DNA of 64,000 bases from Papio anubis (Eukaryota; Chordata; Mammalia; Primates; Cercopithecidae): contig NC_044980.1 of NCBI RefSeq assembly GCF_008728515.1, positions 33,744,290 to 33,808,289 on the forward strand, given 5' to 3'. This document shows, piece by piece, positions 37,223 to 51,300 of the stretch. The position numbers and the translations under genes were made by a program. A model generated the notes under the pieces. That model made no database searches, was not told where the DNA came from, and saw only the letters and a list, made by a program, of their open reading frames with translations. Numbering within the stretch: the first letter of the stretch is position 1; each line of letters opens with the position of its first letter.

Positions 37223-40200
37223 AGCAAAAACTTCTGGTTTCTGTTCTGGTATATAAGGAGTTTGGAAGTCATCACTTCATCCAAACAACATGTAAAAAGC
37301 AAAATGAAAAATTAACTCCTCTTATATCTGTCATAGAGAACTGAGGTCACATGGCAAACCAGTGCCCCACATATTGGAGACACAGCAAAATAAAGAGAAT
37401 CACAATGTACCAGAGTGGAAATCTATCTCCACAGGAACCGTACCATGACTTCCCTTAAAGAAATGCTAAAAGAAGTTCTTCAGAGCAAAGGAAAATGATA
37501 CAGAAATCCATAGGCACATAAGGAAAGAAAGCGCACTAGAGAAGAAATGTGATAATAAAATAAAAACCTCATTTTTCCTATTCTTAATTTAACAAATAAG
37601 TTTGTTCAATATCATAGCAACAGTGTATTCAATTATGAATTCTCATGTAAATGAATGACAACAGTGATTAGGAGCAGAAGGCAGGGATTAGGATTATTCT
37701 GTTGTTATAAGGTACTGTATAGTGTTATTTGCAAGTGAACTTGGAATAGTTGTAAATGTGTATTGAAAACTCCAGGGCAACCACTAAAAAGAGTTAAAAA
37801 AAAAAAAAAAGTGTAACTGATATGCTAAAAGGAGACACTGGAATATATGAAATGCTCAATTTAACCACAAAAGGAGCTGGGTGCAGTGGCTTGTGCCTGT
37901 AACTCTAGCTACTTAGGAGGCAGAGGTGGGGGGATTGCTTGAGCCCAGGAGTTCGAGGCTGCTGTGAGTTATGATCACACCATTGCACTCCAGCTTAGGA
38001 GACAGAATAAAATCTTGTCTCTAAAAAAATAAAAAATAAAAAAATAAATTTAGACAGCAAAACCGCAAAAGGCAGGAAAAGAGTAAAAGACAAAAACAAA
38101 GAAAAAGGACAACAAATAGAAAAAACAATATGGTAAATGTTAATCCAGCTATATTAACAATTATTTTAAACATCAGTGGTCTAAATAAACCAATTTAAAG
38201 AAAGATTTTCAGAGTGATCAAAAAACAAGGCCCAACTATATGCTGTCTACAATAAATCCACTCTAAATATAAAGACACACATAGATTAAAAGGAAATGGA
38301 TGGAGACAGATACACTATACTAACATTAATCAAAAGAATGCAAGAGTAGTCATATTAGTTTCAGCCAGAACAAACTTAGTGCAAGGAAAGTTATCAGGGA
38401 TAAAGAGGGGCATTACATATGATAAAGGGGTCAGTTCTCCAAGAAGACATACAATCCTTAATGTGTACATGCCTAACAAGAGTTTCAAAATATTTGAGGA
38501 AAAAATGATAGAACTGTAAGAAGAAATAGATGAATTCACTATCATAGTTGTACTCTTCAACACCCCTTGTATTAGGGTTCTCTAGAGGGACAGAACTAAT
38601 AGGATAGATATGTATATATAAAGGGGAGTTTATTAAGGAATATTAAACTCACAGGATCACAAGGTCCCACAATAGGCCATCTGCAAGCTGAGGAGCAAGG
38701 AAGCCAGTCCAAGTCCCAAAGTCTGATGTTTGAGGGTAGGAAGCATCCAGCATGGGAGAAAAATGTAGGCTGGGAGGCTAAGCCAGTCTAATCTTTTCAC
38801 ATTCTCCGCTTGCTTTTATCCTAGCCACAGTGGCAGCTGATTAGATTGTACCCACCCAGATTAAGGGTGGGTCTGCCTCTCCCAGCTCACTGACTCTAAT
38901 GTTAATCTCCTTTGGCAACACCCTCACAGACACAACCAGGATCAATACTTTGCATCCTTCAGTCCAATCAAGACACTCAGTATTAGCCATCATACCCTTG
39001 TATCAGAAATGGACAAACACACAGGCAGAAAATCAGTAAAGACATAATCAAATCCAACGGCACCATCAATCAACTTAATACAATTAGCATCTATTGACTA
39101 CTGTATCCAAACGATAGCAGAGTGCACATTCTTCCCAAGCTCACATGGAACAGTCACCATGATAGACCACATTCTGGGCCATGAAACACACCCTGACAAA
39201 TTTAGAAGAATAGAAAATGTACAATGTCTGCTCTCAGACCACAGTGGAATTAAACTAGAAATCAATAACAGAAAGATACCTGGAAAATCCCAAAATGACT
39301 TGGAGATTAAACAACACATATCCCACATATGTGTGGGATAAAAAGAAATCTCAAGAGAAACTTTAAAATGTTTTGAATTAAGATTTTTTTTGAAAATGAA
39401 AACAATGTAAAATTTGTGGGATGCAGCAAAAGTAGTGCTTAGAGGGATATTTGTAGCATTGAATTTGTATATTAGAAAAGAGATCTAAAATGAATAATCT
39501 AAGTTTCTGCCTCAGAAAGCTAGAAAAAGAAGAGCAAATTAATTCCAAAGTAAGAAAAAAGTAATAAAAATTACAGTAGAAATCAATGAAATTAAAAACA
39601 GGAAGTCAACGAAGAAAACAAAACTGAGAGTTGATTCTTTGAATAGATCAATGAAATTGATAAACCTCTAGCCAGGCTGAGGAAAACAGACAGGACACAA
39701 ATTACTATTATGAGAAATGAAACAGGAGACATCATTACAGATCCAATGGACATTAATAGGACAATAAAAGAATATTATGAAAAACTCTAGGCTCACAAAT
39801 TCAATAACCTAGATGAAATAGGTCAATCTCTCATGAAAGATACAATCTGCCAAAACTCACATAAGAAAATCTAAGCCATTTGAACAGATCCATTTCTATT
39901 AAAGAAATTGAATCAATAATTAATAACCATCCCATGTGGGTTCACTAGTGAATTCTACCAAACATATAACAAATTCTTGACAATCTCTTCCAAAAGATAG
40001 AAGCAGAGTAACTATTTTTAAGTCAATCTATAAAGCCAACATTACCCTAATTCCAAAATTAGACAAAGATATTAAAAGAAAACTATAGATCAATGAGAAC
40101 ACATGAATGCAGGGAGGGGAACATCACACATTGGGGCCTGTCAGGGGCTGGGGGAGGAATAGCATTAGGAGAAAAACCTAATGTAGATGACGGGTTGATG

Positions 40201-43200
40201 GGTGCAGCAAACCACCATGGCACGTGTATACCTAGTAACAAACCTGCACATTCTGCACATGTACCCCAGAACTTAAAGTATAATTTAAAAAAATTATCAA
40301 GATTAAAAAAAAAAAAAGAAAACTGCAGATCAATACATCTCATGAACATAGAGGCAAAAATCCTTAACAAAACATTAGCAAGTTGAATCCATCAATACAT
40401 AAAAAGAATTATACACTACAGCCAATTGGAATTTATCCCAGGTATGCAAGGCCAGTCCAGCATTTGAAAATCAATCAATGCATCACACCAACAGGCTAAA
40501 GAAGAAAAACTGCATGATCATATCAATAGATGCAGAAAGAGCATTTGGAAGAATCCAACACTCATTTATGATAAAAACTCTCAGCAAACTAGGAATATAG
40601 GGGGATTTCCTCAGCCTGATAAGTCACATCTGCAAAAAAACCTGCAGCTAACACCATTGTTCTTTTTTTTTTTTTTTTGAGACAGTTTCACTTTTGTCAC
40701 TCAGGCTGGAGTGCAATGGTGTGATCTCAGCTCACTGCAACTTCTGCCTTCTGGGTTCAAGTGATTCTCCTGCCTCAGCTTCCTGAGTAGCTGGGATTAC
40801 AGGCACCCCCCACCATGCCTGGCTAATTTTTGTATTTTTAGTAGAGACGGGGTTTCACCATGTTGGCCAGGCTGGTCTCAAACTCCTGACTTCAGGTGAT
40901 CCACCCACCTCGGCCTCCCAAAGTGCTGGGATTACAGGTGTGATCCACTGTGCCCGGTCAACACCATTATTCTTAATGGTGAAAAACTAGAAGCTTTTCT
41001 ATTAAGACTGGGAACAAGGCAGTTTCCTCTCTCACCACTCCTTTTCAGCATCATAATGGAAGACCTAGCTAATGGAATAAGAGAAGAAAATGAAATAAAA
41101 ACTATACTATAATATTTGTGAAAGAAGAAATATAACTTTTTATTTGCAGATGAGATTGATTAGAAAATTTGAAAGAATCAACAAAAAATCTGGAATTAAT
41201 AAGTGATTATAGAAAAGATTCAGGAAACTAGTTTAATATGCAGAAGTCAATACTTTCCTATATACCAACAATGAATAAGTAAAATTTAAAATTTAAAACA
41301 ATACCATTGACATTAGCACTCCAAGAAATGAAATAATTAGGTATAAATCTAGCAATATATTTGTGAAATATATGTGAGGAAAACAACAAAACTCTGATGC
41401 AAGAAATCAAAGAACTAGCCAGGTACTGTGGTGTGTTCCTGTAGTCCTAGCTACTTGGGAGACTGAGGTAGGAGAATTGCTTGAGATCAGGAGCTTGAGA
41501 CCAGCCTGGGCAACACAGTGAGCCCCATCTCAAAAAGAAAAAAACAGAAATCAAAGAACTAAAGTAAACTGAGATATCTTTATTTAATATCTATTCCGTG
41601 TTCATAGATAAGAAGACTCAGTAGTCAAGATGTCAGTTCTTCCAACTTTATTTATTGATTCAACTCAATTCCAATAATCATCTCAGCAAGTTATTTTTTG
41701 GATATTAGCAAATTGATTCTGAAGTTTACATGGAGAGGCCAGAATAACCAACAACATTGAAGAACAAAGTTGGAGGACTGACACTATCCAACTTCAAGAC
41801 TTACTAAAAAAACCCACAGAATCAAGACAGTATAGATGAGAAATCATCTTAGCCTAGTCACAGTGGCTATTATGAAAAAGGCAAAACAACAAAAAACAGA
41901 TGTTGGTGAGGGTGCAGAGAAAAGGGAACTCTCATACACTGTTGGTGGGAATGTAAATTAGTACAACCTCTATGGAAAACAATATGGAGATTTCTCAAAG
42001 AACTAAAAATAGAACGACCATTTGATCCAGGAATCCCTCTATCAGGCATCTACCCAAAAGAAAAGAAAGGTATGTATCAAAAAGATTCCTGCACTTGTAT
42101 GTTTATCGCAGCACTATTCACAATAGCAAAGATAACAGAATAAATCTAAATATTCATCAGTGGATGATTGGATAAAGAAAATGTGGTATAAATACACAAT
42201 AGAATACTATTCAGTCATAAAAGAATGAAATTATGTCTTTCGCAGCAAAATGGATGGAACTGAAAGTCATTATCTTAAGTGAAACAAGCCAGACACAGAG
42301 AGTCAAGTATCAAGGTTCTCACTCATAAATGGGTGCTAAAAAATGTGTGCACATGGGCTTAGTGCAGTGATAGATAATGGAGACTCATAAGAGTGTGATG
42401 GGGGGGTGGATGATGAGAAATTAATGAGTACAATATACGTTATTTGGGTGATGGATACCCTAAAAGCTGTAACTACTATGCAATTTATACATGTTACAGA
42501 ATTGTACATGTGTTGTGTTTGGAAAGACACAGCATTAAAATTAAATTTTCAAGCCATAACAACTATATGTTTAAAATACTTATAAAATCACAACTTACTC
42601 CCTCCCAACCCCCCAAACAGGAACTTCAGTAAACATTACTCACTATCAGAGTTTTATTTAGCTAAAAATATAGTCTTGCAATATACCTGGGAGTTTAATA
42701 CGGTAGTTATTTGTAACATTAGCATAATAGGCCTATTCAGACAGAAGCTTTCTTTTTTGCTACAAAAAATTCCATGAATTTTTAAGGAGAATAAAAACCA
42801 AAACATCATCTGATGCCATTAAATCACATTTTAGGGCCGGGTGCGGTGGCTCACACCTGTGATCCCAGCCCTTTGGGAGGCCAAGGTGGGCGGATCATGA
42901 GGTCAAGAGATTGAGACTGTCCTGGCCAACATGGTGAAACCCTGTCTCTACTAAAAATACAAAAATTAGCTGGGCATGGTGGCATGCACCTGTAGTTCCA
43001 GCTACTCGGGAGGCTGAGACAGGAGAATCGCTTGAACCCAGGAGGCAGTGGTTGCAGTGAGCCAGATTGCACCACTGCACTCCAGCCTGGCAACAGATTG
43101 AGACTCCATCTCAAACAAACAAACAAACAAACAAACAAAAAACATCTTAGACTTTTAAAGAGTCCTTATGAGACCTGGCTTGAGAATAAGCATGGACTTT

Positions 43201-46200
43201 AAGCATGAAAATGTCAGTTGAGCCAAAGCTGATATTAGACATTTGTAAAGGTTAGCAGCTTGCCTTAAATAATTGTTTCCATTTTCCCAGATGCTGTTGA
43301 GACATATTTCATAAAAAGTATCAATGCATATCGAGCAACACTGGGCTCAGAGGATTTTGAAACACTGAGCACCACTGAAGAATTTTGCAAATGGCTTGTC
43401 CAAAATGGAGAAAAACAGGTAAATATGATCAATGCATAAACAGAATTCCTAGTTTGTTTATTAGATCACAATAGCATTTTTCATCTTACAGTTTAGATAC
43501 TGGAGATCAGATAGGTCCCAGATAAAACTAGGCAAGAAACACATTGTTTCATTATTTGTTAGCATTAACCAAATTTTTTTTTTTTTTTTCAAATTGGTTT
43601 CATTCTTTTGATGAAACTGAGCAACTCTGTCCAACAAGGTTTAGTTTGTACTTGGAAACCGCAAAGTAGGGTCAAAGTATTTTAGAGGGACTCGATATTG
43701 ATGGCAAAAGAAAATTCGCAGCTACACATTTGCTTCTAACGGTTCCCTCTCTGACAAACTTTTTTTTTGAGATAGGGTCTCTCTCTGTCACCCAGGCTGT
43801 AGTGCACTGGGGCGATCTCGGCCCACTGCAACCTCCACTTCTTGAGTTCAAGAGATTTGCCTGCCTCAGCCTTCCAAGTAGCTGGGATTACAGGCGTGCG
43901 CCACCATGTCCAGCTAATTTTTGTGTTTTTAGTAGAGATGGGGTTTCGCCATGTTGACCAGTCTGGTCTTGAACTCCTGACCTCAGGTGATCCACTCGCC
44001 TCGGCCTCCCACAGTGCTGGGATTACAGGAGTGAGCCACCATGTCCTGCCAGCATTGCCTTTCTTGTTTGAAATTTTACAGCTATACTTTGTTGTGTAAT
44101 GTTATGGTTCCCTTTCTGTAAAATGTTATTTTTGGTGATCTAAATAAAGCCTGTTTTGTTTGGAGAAAAAAAAAATAAAATAAAACTAGGAATAATACAC
44201 AGGGCTTAGGTGGCTTGGAATATTAGTAAAAAAATATTTTTCTTGTATCTTGATACGTGAGATCCTTCAGATCCAGGACACATGTATTCTCTGGCTTTGT
44301 ATTTAATATTTTAAGTCAAAATTGGCTTCCATCTTTGGATCTAGCTACTAGTTCTTTTCTTTTGCGGTAGTGGTTTTCTCTTGATCTGATAGGTTTTTAT
44401 TAGCAGCAATTTTGTTTTCACATTTTAAAAAGTTATAGAAAATAATTGTTATTGCTGACTTTTTTACTTAGAAGTCCCATGAGTCTAAGTTATCATTCAA
44501 AACCTTTTGACTTGAACTTTATATATTCAGTACAGCATGAACACAGTGAAGACCTTTGTCTGTCATAAGATCCCCCATGACTTTGATCTGACCAAGCCAA
44601 CTTTATACTTCCTCAGGCGAGTGAGAAATATGGATAGATCTGACATGGTCTTATTGGCCATGTAAAAACCAGTATAAGAGTAGAGTTATAGGCACATAGT
44701 AAGTAAAAATTTATTCCAGGAATGAAAAAAAGTTTTTTATATCTTATCTAGACATTTTTATAAATGGTGACATTTTCGTTATTTCAATTTTAATTGCCAT
44801 TTGTAAAAACAAAAACCTTATAATGATTTGCAACCTTTTTTTTCTGTGGCCATGATATTTTCTGTTGGTTTAGAAGATTTTTTTTTTTTTTTTTTTTTTT
44901 TTTGAGACAGAGTCACTCTGTTGCCCAGGCTGGAGTGCAGTGGCACGATCCAGCTCACTGCAACCTCTGCCTCCCAAGTTCAAGTGATTTTTGTGCCTCA
45001 ACCTCCCGGAATAGCTGGGATTACAGGCGCCCATCATCACACCCAGCTAATTTTTGTATTTTTTGTAGAAACGAGGTTTAATCCTGTTGGTCAGGCTGGT
45101 CTCGAACTCCTACCTCAAGTGACCTGCCTGCCTTGGCCTTCCAAAATGCTAAGATTACAGGCGTGAGCCACCACACCTGGCCAGTTCAGAAGATTAATGT
45201 GAGATCCCAATGCCATGGGTTGATCTAATAATTAACTTTATTTTCAAAGATGTGAAAATTTGCCAGAATTTAATAGCTTATCCCTGTTATAGTCTGGTGC
45301 AGTGAATACCATGGCCTTGGTTGTGATAAACCACCAGTACCACCACCAGTACCAATGCCTGATAATCCTCTGCTTCTAACCAAGTACTTTCTAGTATACC
45401 AAGCTCCTGGACAAAGCTACCAAAGGACCTGAGTGCCAGGTGGCTCCAAATCTAAACCATAAGCAGGACTATGGACAGGTCAGCTTTACCATTAGGAAGC
45501 AAGTGCCATGAGGGCAGGAAGTTTTGTTTGTTTTGTTCACTGCAGTGTCCTCAATGCCTGAAACACTAACTGGCACATAGAAGATGCCAGGTAACTTTTG
45601 AATGAAACTGCTGAATTTTATGACACATTTCCCATATTTAAAAGTAGCTCATTTCCCTGCCTCCAAGCTTCATGTGAGGCTCTAGGCCTGTCCTAGAGGA
45701 CCATAACAGAAACTCACAAGATTTGGGAATCGTTCCCATGGAATACACACACATATATATTTTGGTAAGTAGTTTAATCTGCTATGGATAAAAAATAAAA
45801 CTCATTCATCTGGGACCACCTTCTTCCAGTAATTCATCAAAATGACAATCATGGCTGGGCATGGAGACTCACACCTGTAATCCCAGCACTTTGGGAGGCC
45901 GAGGCAGGAGGATTGCTTGAGCCTAGGGGTTTGAGACCAGCCTGGGCAACAAAGTGAGACCTTCATCTCTAAAAAAATTAAAGAATTAGCCAGGAGCAGT
46001 GGTGCATACCTGTGGTGCCAGCTACATGGGAGGCTGAGGCAGGAAGATCACTTGAGCCTGGAAGGTTGAGGCTGCAGTGAGCTATGATCACGCCACTGCA
46101 CTCCAACTTGGGTGACAGGGACCCTGTCTCAAAAAACAAACAAACAAAGAAAACAAAAAACAAAACAGAGAATGAGTTTGTCATCAATGCCATAAAAAGA

Positions 46201-48333
46201 CACTATAAGAACACTACAGGTCCATATCCCTGAGGCATATAGATGCAAAAATTCTCAACAAAACACTAGCAAACCAAATTTAACAGCATATTAAAAGAGT
46301 CATATGCCATCACCAAGTGGGATTTATCCCTGGGATGTAAGAATGGTTTGGCATACGAAAATCAATCAATGAGATATACTGTCTTAACAGAATGAAGGAT
46401 AAAAATCAGATGATACCCTGAGATCCAGAAAAAGCACTGGACAAAATTCAATACCTTTTCATGATAACAACAAAAAAACAAAACTGCCAACAAAGAAAGA
46501 ATAGAAGGAAATTACCTCAAGATAATAAAGGCCATACATGTATGCAAAGCCTACAGCTAATACCATACTTAATGGTGAAAAACTGAAAGCTGTTCCTTTA
46601 AGATCAGGAACAAAAGAAGGATGCCCACTTTCACCACTTCTATTCAGCATAGTACTGGAGGTACTAGCCAGAGCAGTTAGGCAGGAAAGCTAAATAAAAA
46701 ACATCCAAATATGAACAGAAGTAAAATTATTTCTGTTCGCAGAATGACATGATGTTATGTAGAAAACCCTAATGATCACACACACACACACACACACACA
46801 CAACCTGTTTGAACTAATAAATTCAACTAAATTATAGGAAACAAAATCAGCATACAAAAATCAGTTTCACGGCCGGGCACAGTGGCTCAAGCTTGTAATC
46901 CCAGCACTTTGGGAGGCTGAGACGGGCGGATCACGAGGTCAGGAGATCGAGACCATCCTGGCTAACACAGTGAAACCCCGTCTGTACTAAAAAATAAAAA
47001 AAAAAAAACTAGCCGGGTGAGGTGGCGGGTGCCTGTAGTCCCAGCTACTCGGGAGGCTGAGGCAGGAGAATGGCATAAACCCGGGAGGCAGATCTTACAG
47101 TGAGCTGAGATCCGGCCACTGCACTCCAGCCTGGGCAACAGAGCGAGACTCCATCTCAAAAAAAAAAAAAAAAAAAAAAAAAGTTGCATTTTTATATACT
47201 AACATTGAACAATTTGAAAAAGAAAGTAAGAAAACCAATCCCATTTACAATAGCATCAAAAAGAATAAAATACTTAGGAATAAACTTAACCAAGGAGGTG
47301 AAAGACAGACACTGAAAAAAATAAACAGGAAAATAATAAATTATATGCATGCTTTCCTACTCTAAAAAATGCAAAAATATTACAGTAGTAGCCTTGAGAT
47401 TCCTGATTTATTGGCAGTGTTTTCTGGAAAGCAGCAATTGACATCCTTTTTATGTTTGTTGTTCTGACATGCCACATTAGGGACGATGATTACATGTTCA
47501 ACCCAATTCTGAAAAAATATTCTGTTGCACCTGTCAACATAGATAATTCAGGCAGTGAGTGGGTGATGTGCAGTTCTTGAGGGAGCCAGCAATAATACCT
47601 CTTCAGCTTCCCTAAAGAAAGCACATTGGGAAGGCAAATGAGTACAAGCACTGTTGTCCTGTGAATGATTTCCAGTGTATACTTAATTTATTTTTGCTGT
47701 ATAGTAAGTAGTTAACAGTGAGAGCTTTGCTGAAAGACAACTGGCCTAGACATTTCAAAAATGTCAATGTTATGAAAGATCAAAAGGGCAGAAGAACTGT
47801 AACAGATTAAAGAATCATGAGAACTCAATGCAATACATGATGATTAGATGCTAGATTTTAATGAGGTGTAAAGAACATTATTGGAAAAATTGGGAAATTT
47901 GAACATGGAGCATATATTAGGAAACGCTGTTGTACTGATGTAAGATTTATTGAACGATAATGTTATTGTAGATATATAGGAAAGTGTTCTTGTTCTAAGA
48001 AGACACATGCTTAAGTATTTAGTGGTTGCCACGTGCGATGGCTCATGCCTGTCTATAATTCCAGTAATTTGGGAGGCCAGGGTTGGAGGATCACTTGAGC
48101 CCAGGAGTTCATGACCAACCTGGGAAACATAGTGGGACCCTATCTCTACAATAAATAAATAAATAAGCTGAGCAGAGTGGTGCGCAACTGTAGTCCCAGC
48201 TACTTGAGAGGCTGAAGTGGAGGATCGTTTGAGCTTGGGAGGTCAAGGCTGCGTGAGCTGTGATCACACCCCTGCACTCCAGCCTGAGCAACAGAGTGAG
48301 GCTCTGTCTCTTAAAAAAAAAAAGAAAAAAAGA

Positions 48334-48365
<32 letters not shown>

Positions 48366-51300
48366 GCATTTAGGGGTAAAGTATCTTGATTACTACAACT
48401 TATTTTCAACAAAAATATATGTGTGTATGTATGTATATATAGATAGAGAGAGACAGTATTTTTTAAGAAGAGAAAACAATAAGGCAAATGTGGCAAAACT
48501 GTAGCAATGTGTGAATCTAGGTGAAAATTGTATGGGTATTTTACTATTCTTTTAGCTTTTCTGAAGGTTTGAAAAATTTGAAATAAAAAATAGGTGAACA
48601 AAAACAGAGTGAGGGCTGTGGAATTCAGACTGCCTGGTGTTGGAATTCTGCCACTGCCAATCATAGGCTGTATGATCTGGGGCAAGATCCTTAGCTGTTA
48701 TTAGTTTCCATTCCTTCATCTGTAAAATGAGTATAATAACAGTTCCTCTCTTGTAGGGCAGCCATGAAGATTAAATAGTATCATATGAATTAACTATTAT
48801 TAATTACAAGCTTGGAACTTTAATTCTTAATACAAAGTACTTAGGTGGCACATCACAGCGGACTGATCCTGCTGGGTTATGTCATCATTGGGTACAATGC
48901 CTTCTCCATAGAGCTCAGGGAACAGAACCAGCATGCTCCTTTGGAATTGCCAGGCTGATTTTTTTTTTTTTTTTAGAACGTTTTATCCCTCAGGAGGCTT
49001 ACAGACTGCTAAAGGCTTCGTTAAACTCCCAGGTATTCAGCTACAGTGACTATAGCAAAAATGTGGCTGAAACTTTGTATAACATGGGCAGGATCTGCTT
49101 TGCCAAAGGAGAGCCCAGAAAGGCAATTCAGCTCCTGACAAAGCTGACTATTGACTGGTTTTGTTACATTTTCCCCTGGGCTTGTAAGCAGGATGTGAGG
49201 AGGGATGTATGTACATATGCATGCATGTATATATGTATTTTCCCTTCTCTTCCATTTTATTCCCTCTCTCCTTTTCTTTAAGTGATGTGTTATCTTTTGA
49301 AAATTGTCTGCTTTCTTAGATGTGCTGAGGGAGAATATGACACAGAAACTTTTGTTGAGTCCATGTCTGGACAAGAGTCTTAAAAGAGTAACACCCTAAT
49401 CTTGGAATCCAAGTATGATAGTGGCAGAATCTCTGGAAAGCACTTCAAGGTTGGGTGGAATTAGTAATACCTTGTTTAACCATCCGTACACAAGTACTCA
49501 TTCTCCTTCCAGAGAGCTCGTTCCCTTGCAGTGGGGTGTGGCAAAAAGTGTTCAACCAGTCAGTATACTGACAGAATGAATCTGAAGGCTTAGTAAAATA
49601 GGTGGCGATGTCTCTAAATAAAACCTAAGTTTTTTCAAAGTCAGAGGAAAAGTTGGTAAAGATCAAGGAATACTCAAGTGAGCAGAGGGTGGAGTCAGAA
49701 GCAGTCTACATCAGGTTTGCCGGGATTTTCATCTCATTTCAGGGTAACCTAATGTGATCAGAAAACAGTAAATAACAGAAGAAAGGGGAACTTATTTTGA
49801 AGATTCAGGGAAAAGAAAGCCTCCTGAAAGTAAGTTATAGGAGCCAGAATAGCTTTTCCAGGGAAGCATGAACACACGGTGGCATCTGGGTAATAGAGGT
49901 AGAAGCCTGAAAGGAGAGAAAACTTTGAAATGAAAGGATGACAATCTGAGGATAACAAATGAGATGAAATGAAAAATGATGAGTGAAATGAGAAGGGGTT
50001 TCAAGGAAACAAGTCTAATAAAATTCAGATCCACATTGAAAAAAACGAAGACGCTTAACATGGAGTGATACTGGAGTATTGTTTCTCAAATCTAGAATTG
50101 CAGCACAGTCAGTAAGAAACAAAACAAAACAAGCAAAAACAAATTCCTGAGTCTCACCCCAGACCATCTGAATTAGAAGTTTTACAAGTAGTGTACAGAA
50201 TCTTTTTTTTTTAATAGTTCTAGAGGCAGTTTTAATATCCTGCCAATTTTAAGAATCAAGATTGATATAACAAACTTGAAAAGCTCTCTTAGAATGCAGA
50301 GTGAAAGAAGAGAGGGATTTCACAAGAAAGTAATTGGTATGCAGGACAAAGTAGAGATTCAGCCAAAGAATTGTATGTATTTCTGAAGAAATTATGATTG
50401 GAATAGAAGCAGTAATCAGAGATATCATTGAAGACAAATGTTCTGAAATAAAAAAAGACCATAGCATATACATTATAAGGATTTACCATGTTCCACACAA
50501 AATCAGTGTAAGGAGAGCCTCATATAGATTTTTACCGGGTAATGAATTTTTGATGGCATATGCAATAGATGGAATGCTTGTGTCCCTTCAAAATTCATAT
50601 GTTGAAACCTAATATTCGCTGTGGTTTTATCTGGAGATAGGACCTTTAGAAGGGGACTAGGACTCGGGAGTGGAGTCTTCATGAATGGGATTAGTGCCCT
50701 TTGAAAAGAGACCTCAAAGAGCTTCCTTGCCCCTTTCCACCATGTGAGTTTACAGCAAAGATGGCTGTCAGTGAATCAGGAAGTGGGCCCTCACCAGACA
50801 CGAAATGGACTAAGACAGCATGACTACATCCTCCATTTGTAATAGGGATTTAACTTGGAAATTTAGGATGCCATAAGCCTAGGTAGAGGCTACATCTTTG
50901 TTATCAGCTTAGGAAACAAATGAAATGTAGTGCAGGTATTTGAAATGTAAACTTGTGACAAGATCTCAGTTCCGCTGGTCCTTTCCTGAGTTTGGTTTGC
51001 AATTAAGGTGCTTGCTATCTGATTCTCTTTAACCTGTTGTTTCTCACCTCACCTAGTGTCTGATGATTCAAATCCTTGTATATGGAGGTGAACACAGTAA
51101 AAGCAGGGAGACAAAGAGCCTCCTTACTCTGTTGCGGAGGTGAGTTCTGGCCCTGGCCATCAGCCATGTCATCAATGTGTATATATGCATGGCATGGCCT
51201 CTGCCAATTCAAACAGGTAGGGGTGATTCACCTCTTTCATTCTTGCTAGTAAGGCAAAATCCTACCTGTGTATGAATTTGGCCAAATCTTATACTTGGGA

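Larger units (their letters stand above)
37420..42560 (+). mobile_element. Long old L1 (ORF2 and 3' end), with five insertions
   Basis: Sense ORF2 remnants run from about 38060 (GGTAAATGTTAATCCAGCTA) to the 3' end (GGGTGATGGATACCCTAAAA at 42450). Many stops interrupt the frame. Insertions: Alu 37868-38046, an LTR-like repeat 38575-38998, a young L1 3' end 40087-40318, an Alu 40665-40960 and an Alu monomer 41410-41548. Confidence 0.8.

Noticed and set aside
40083..40386. Opposed 95- and 97-codon ORFs
   Set aside because: They lie in a 5'-truncated L1 3' UTR; no coding signal.
48976..48993. Alternative exon 10 acceptor after the T run
   Set aside because: Using it adds 17 bases and brings a stop within 12 codons; the CAG at 48993 keeps the conserved frame.
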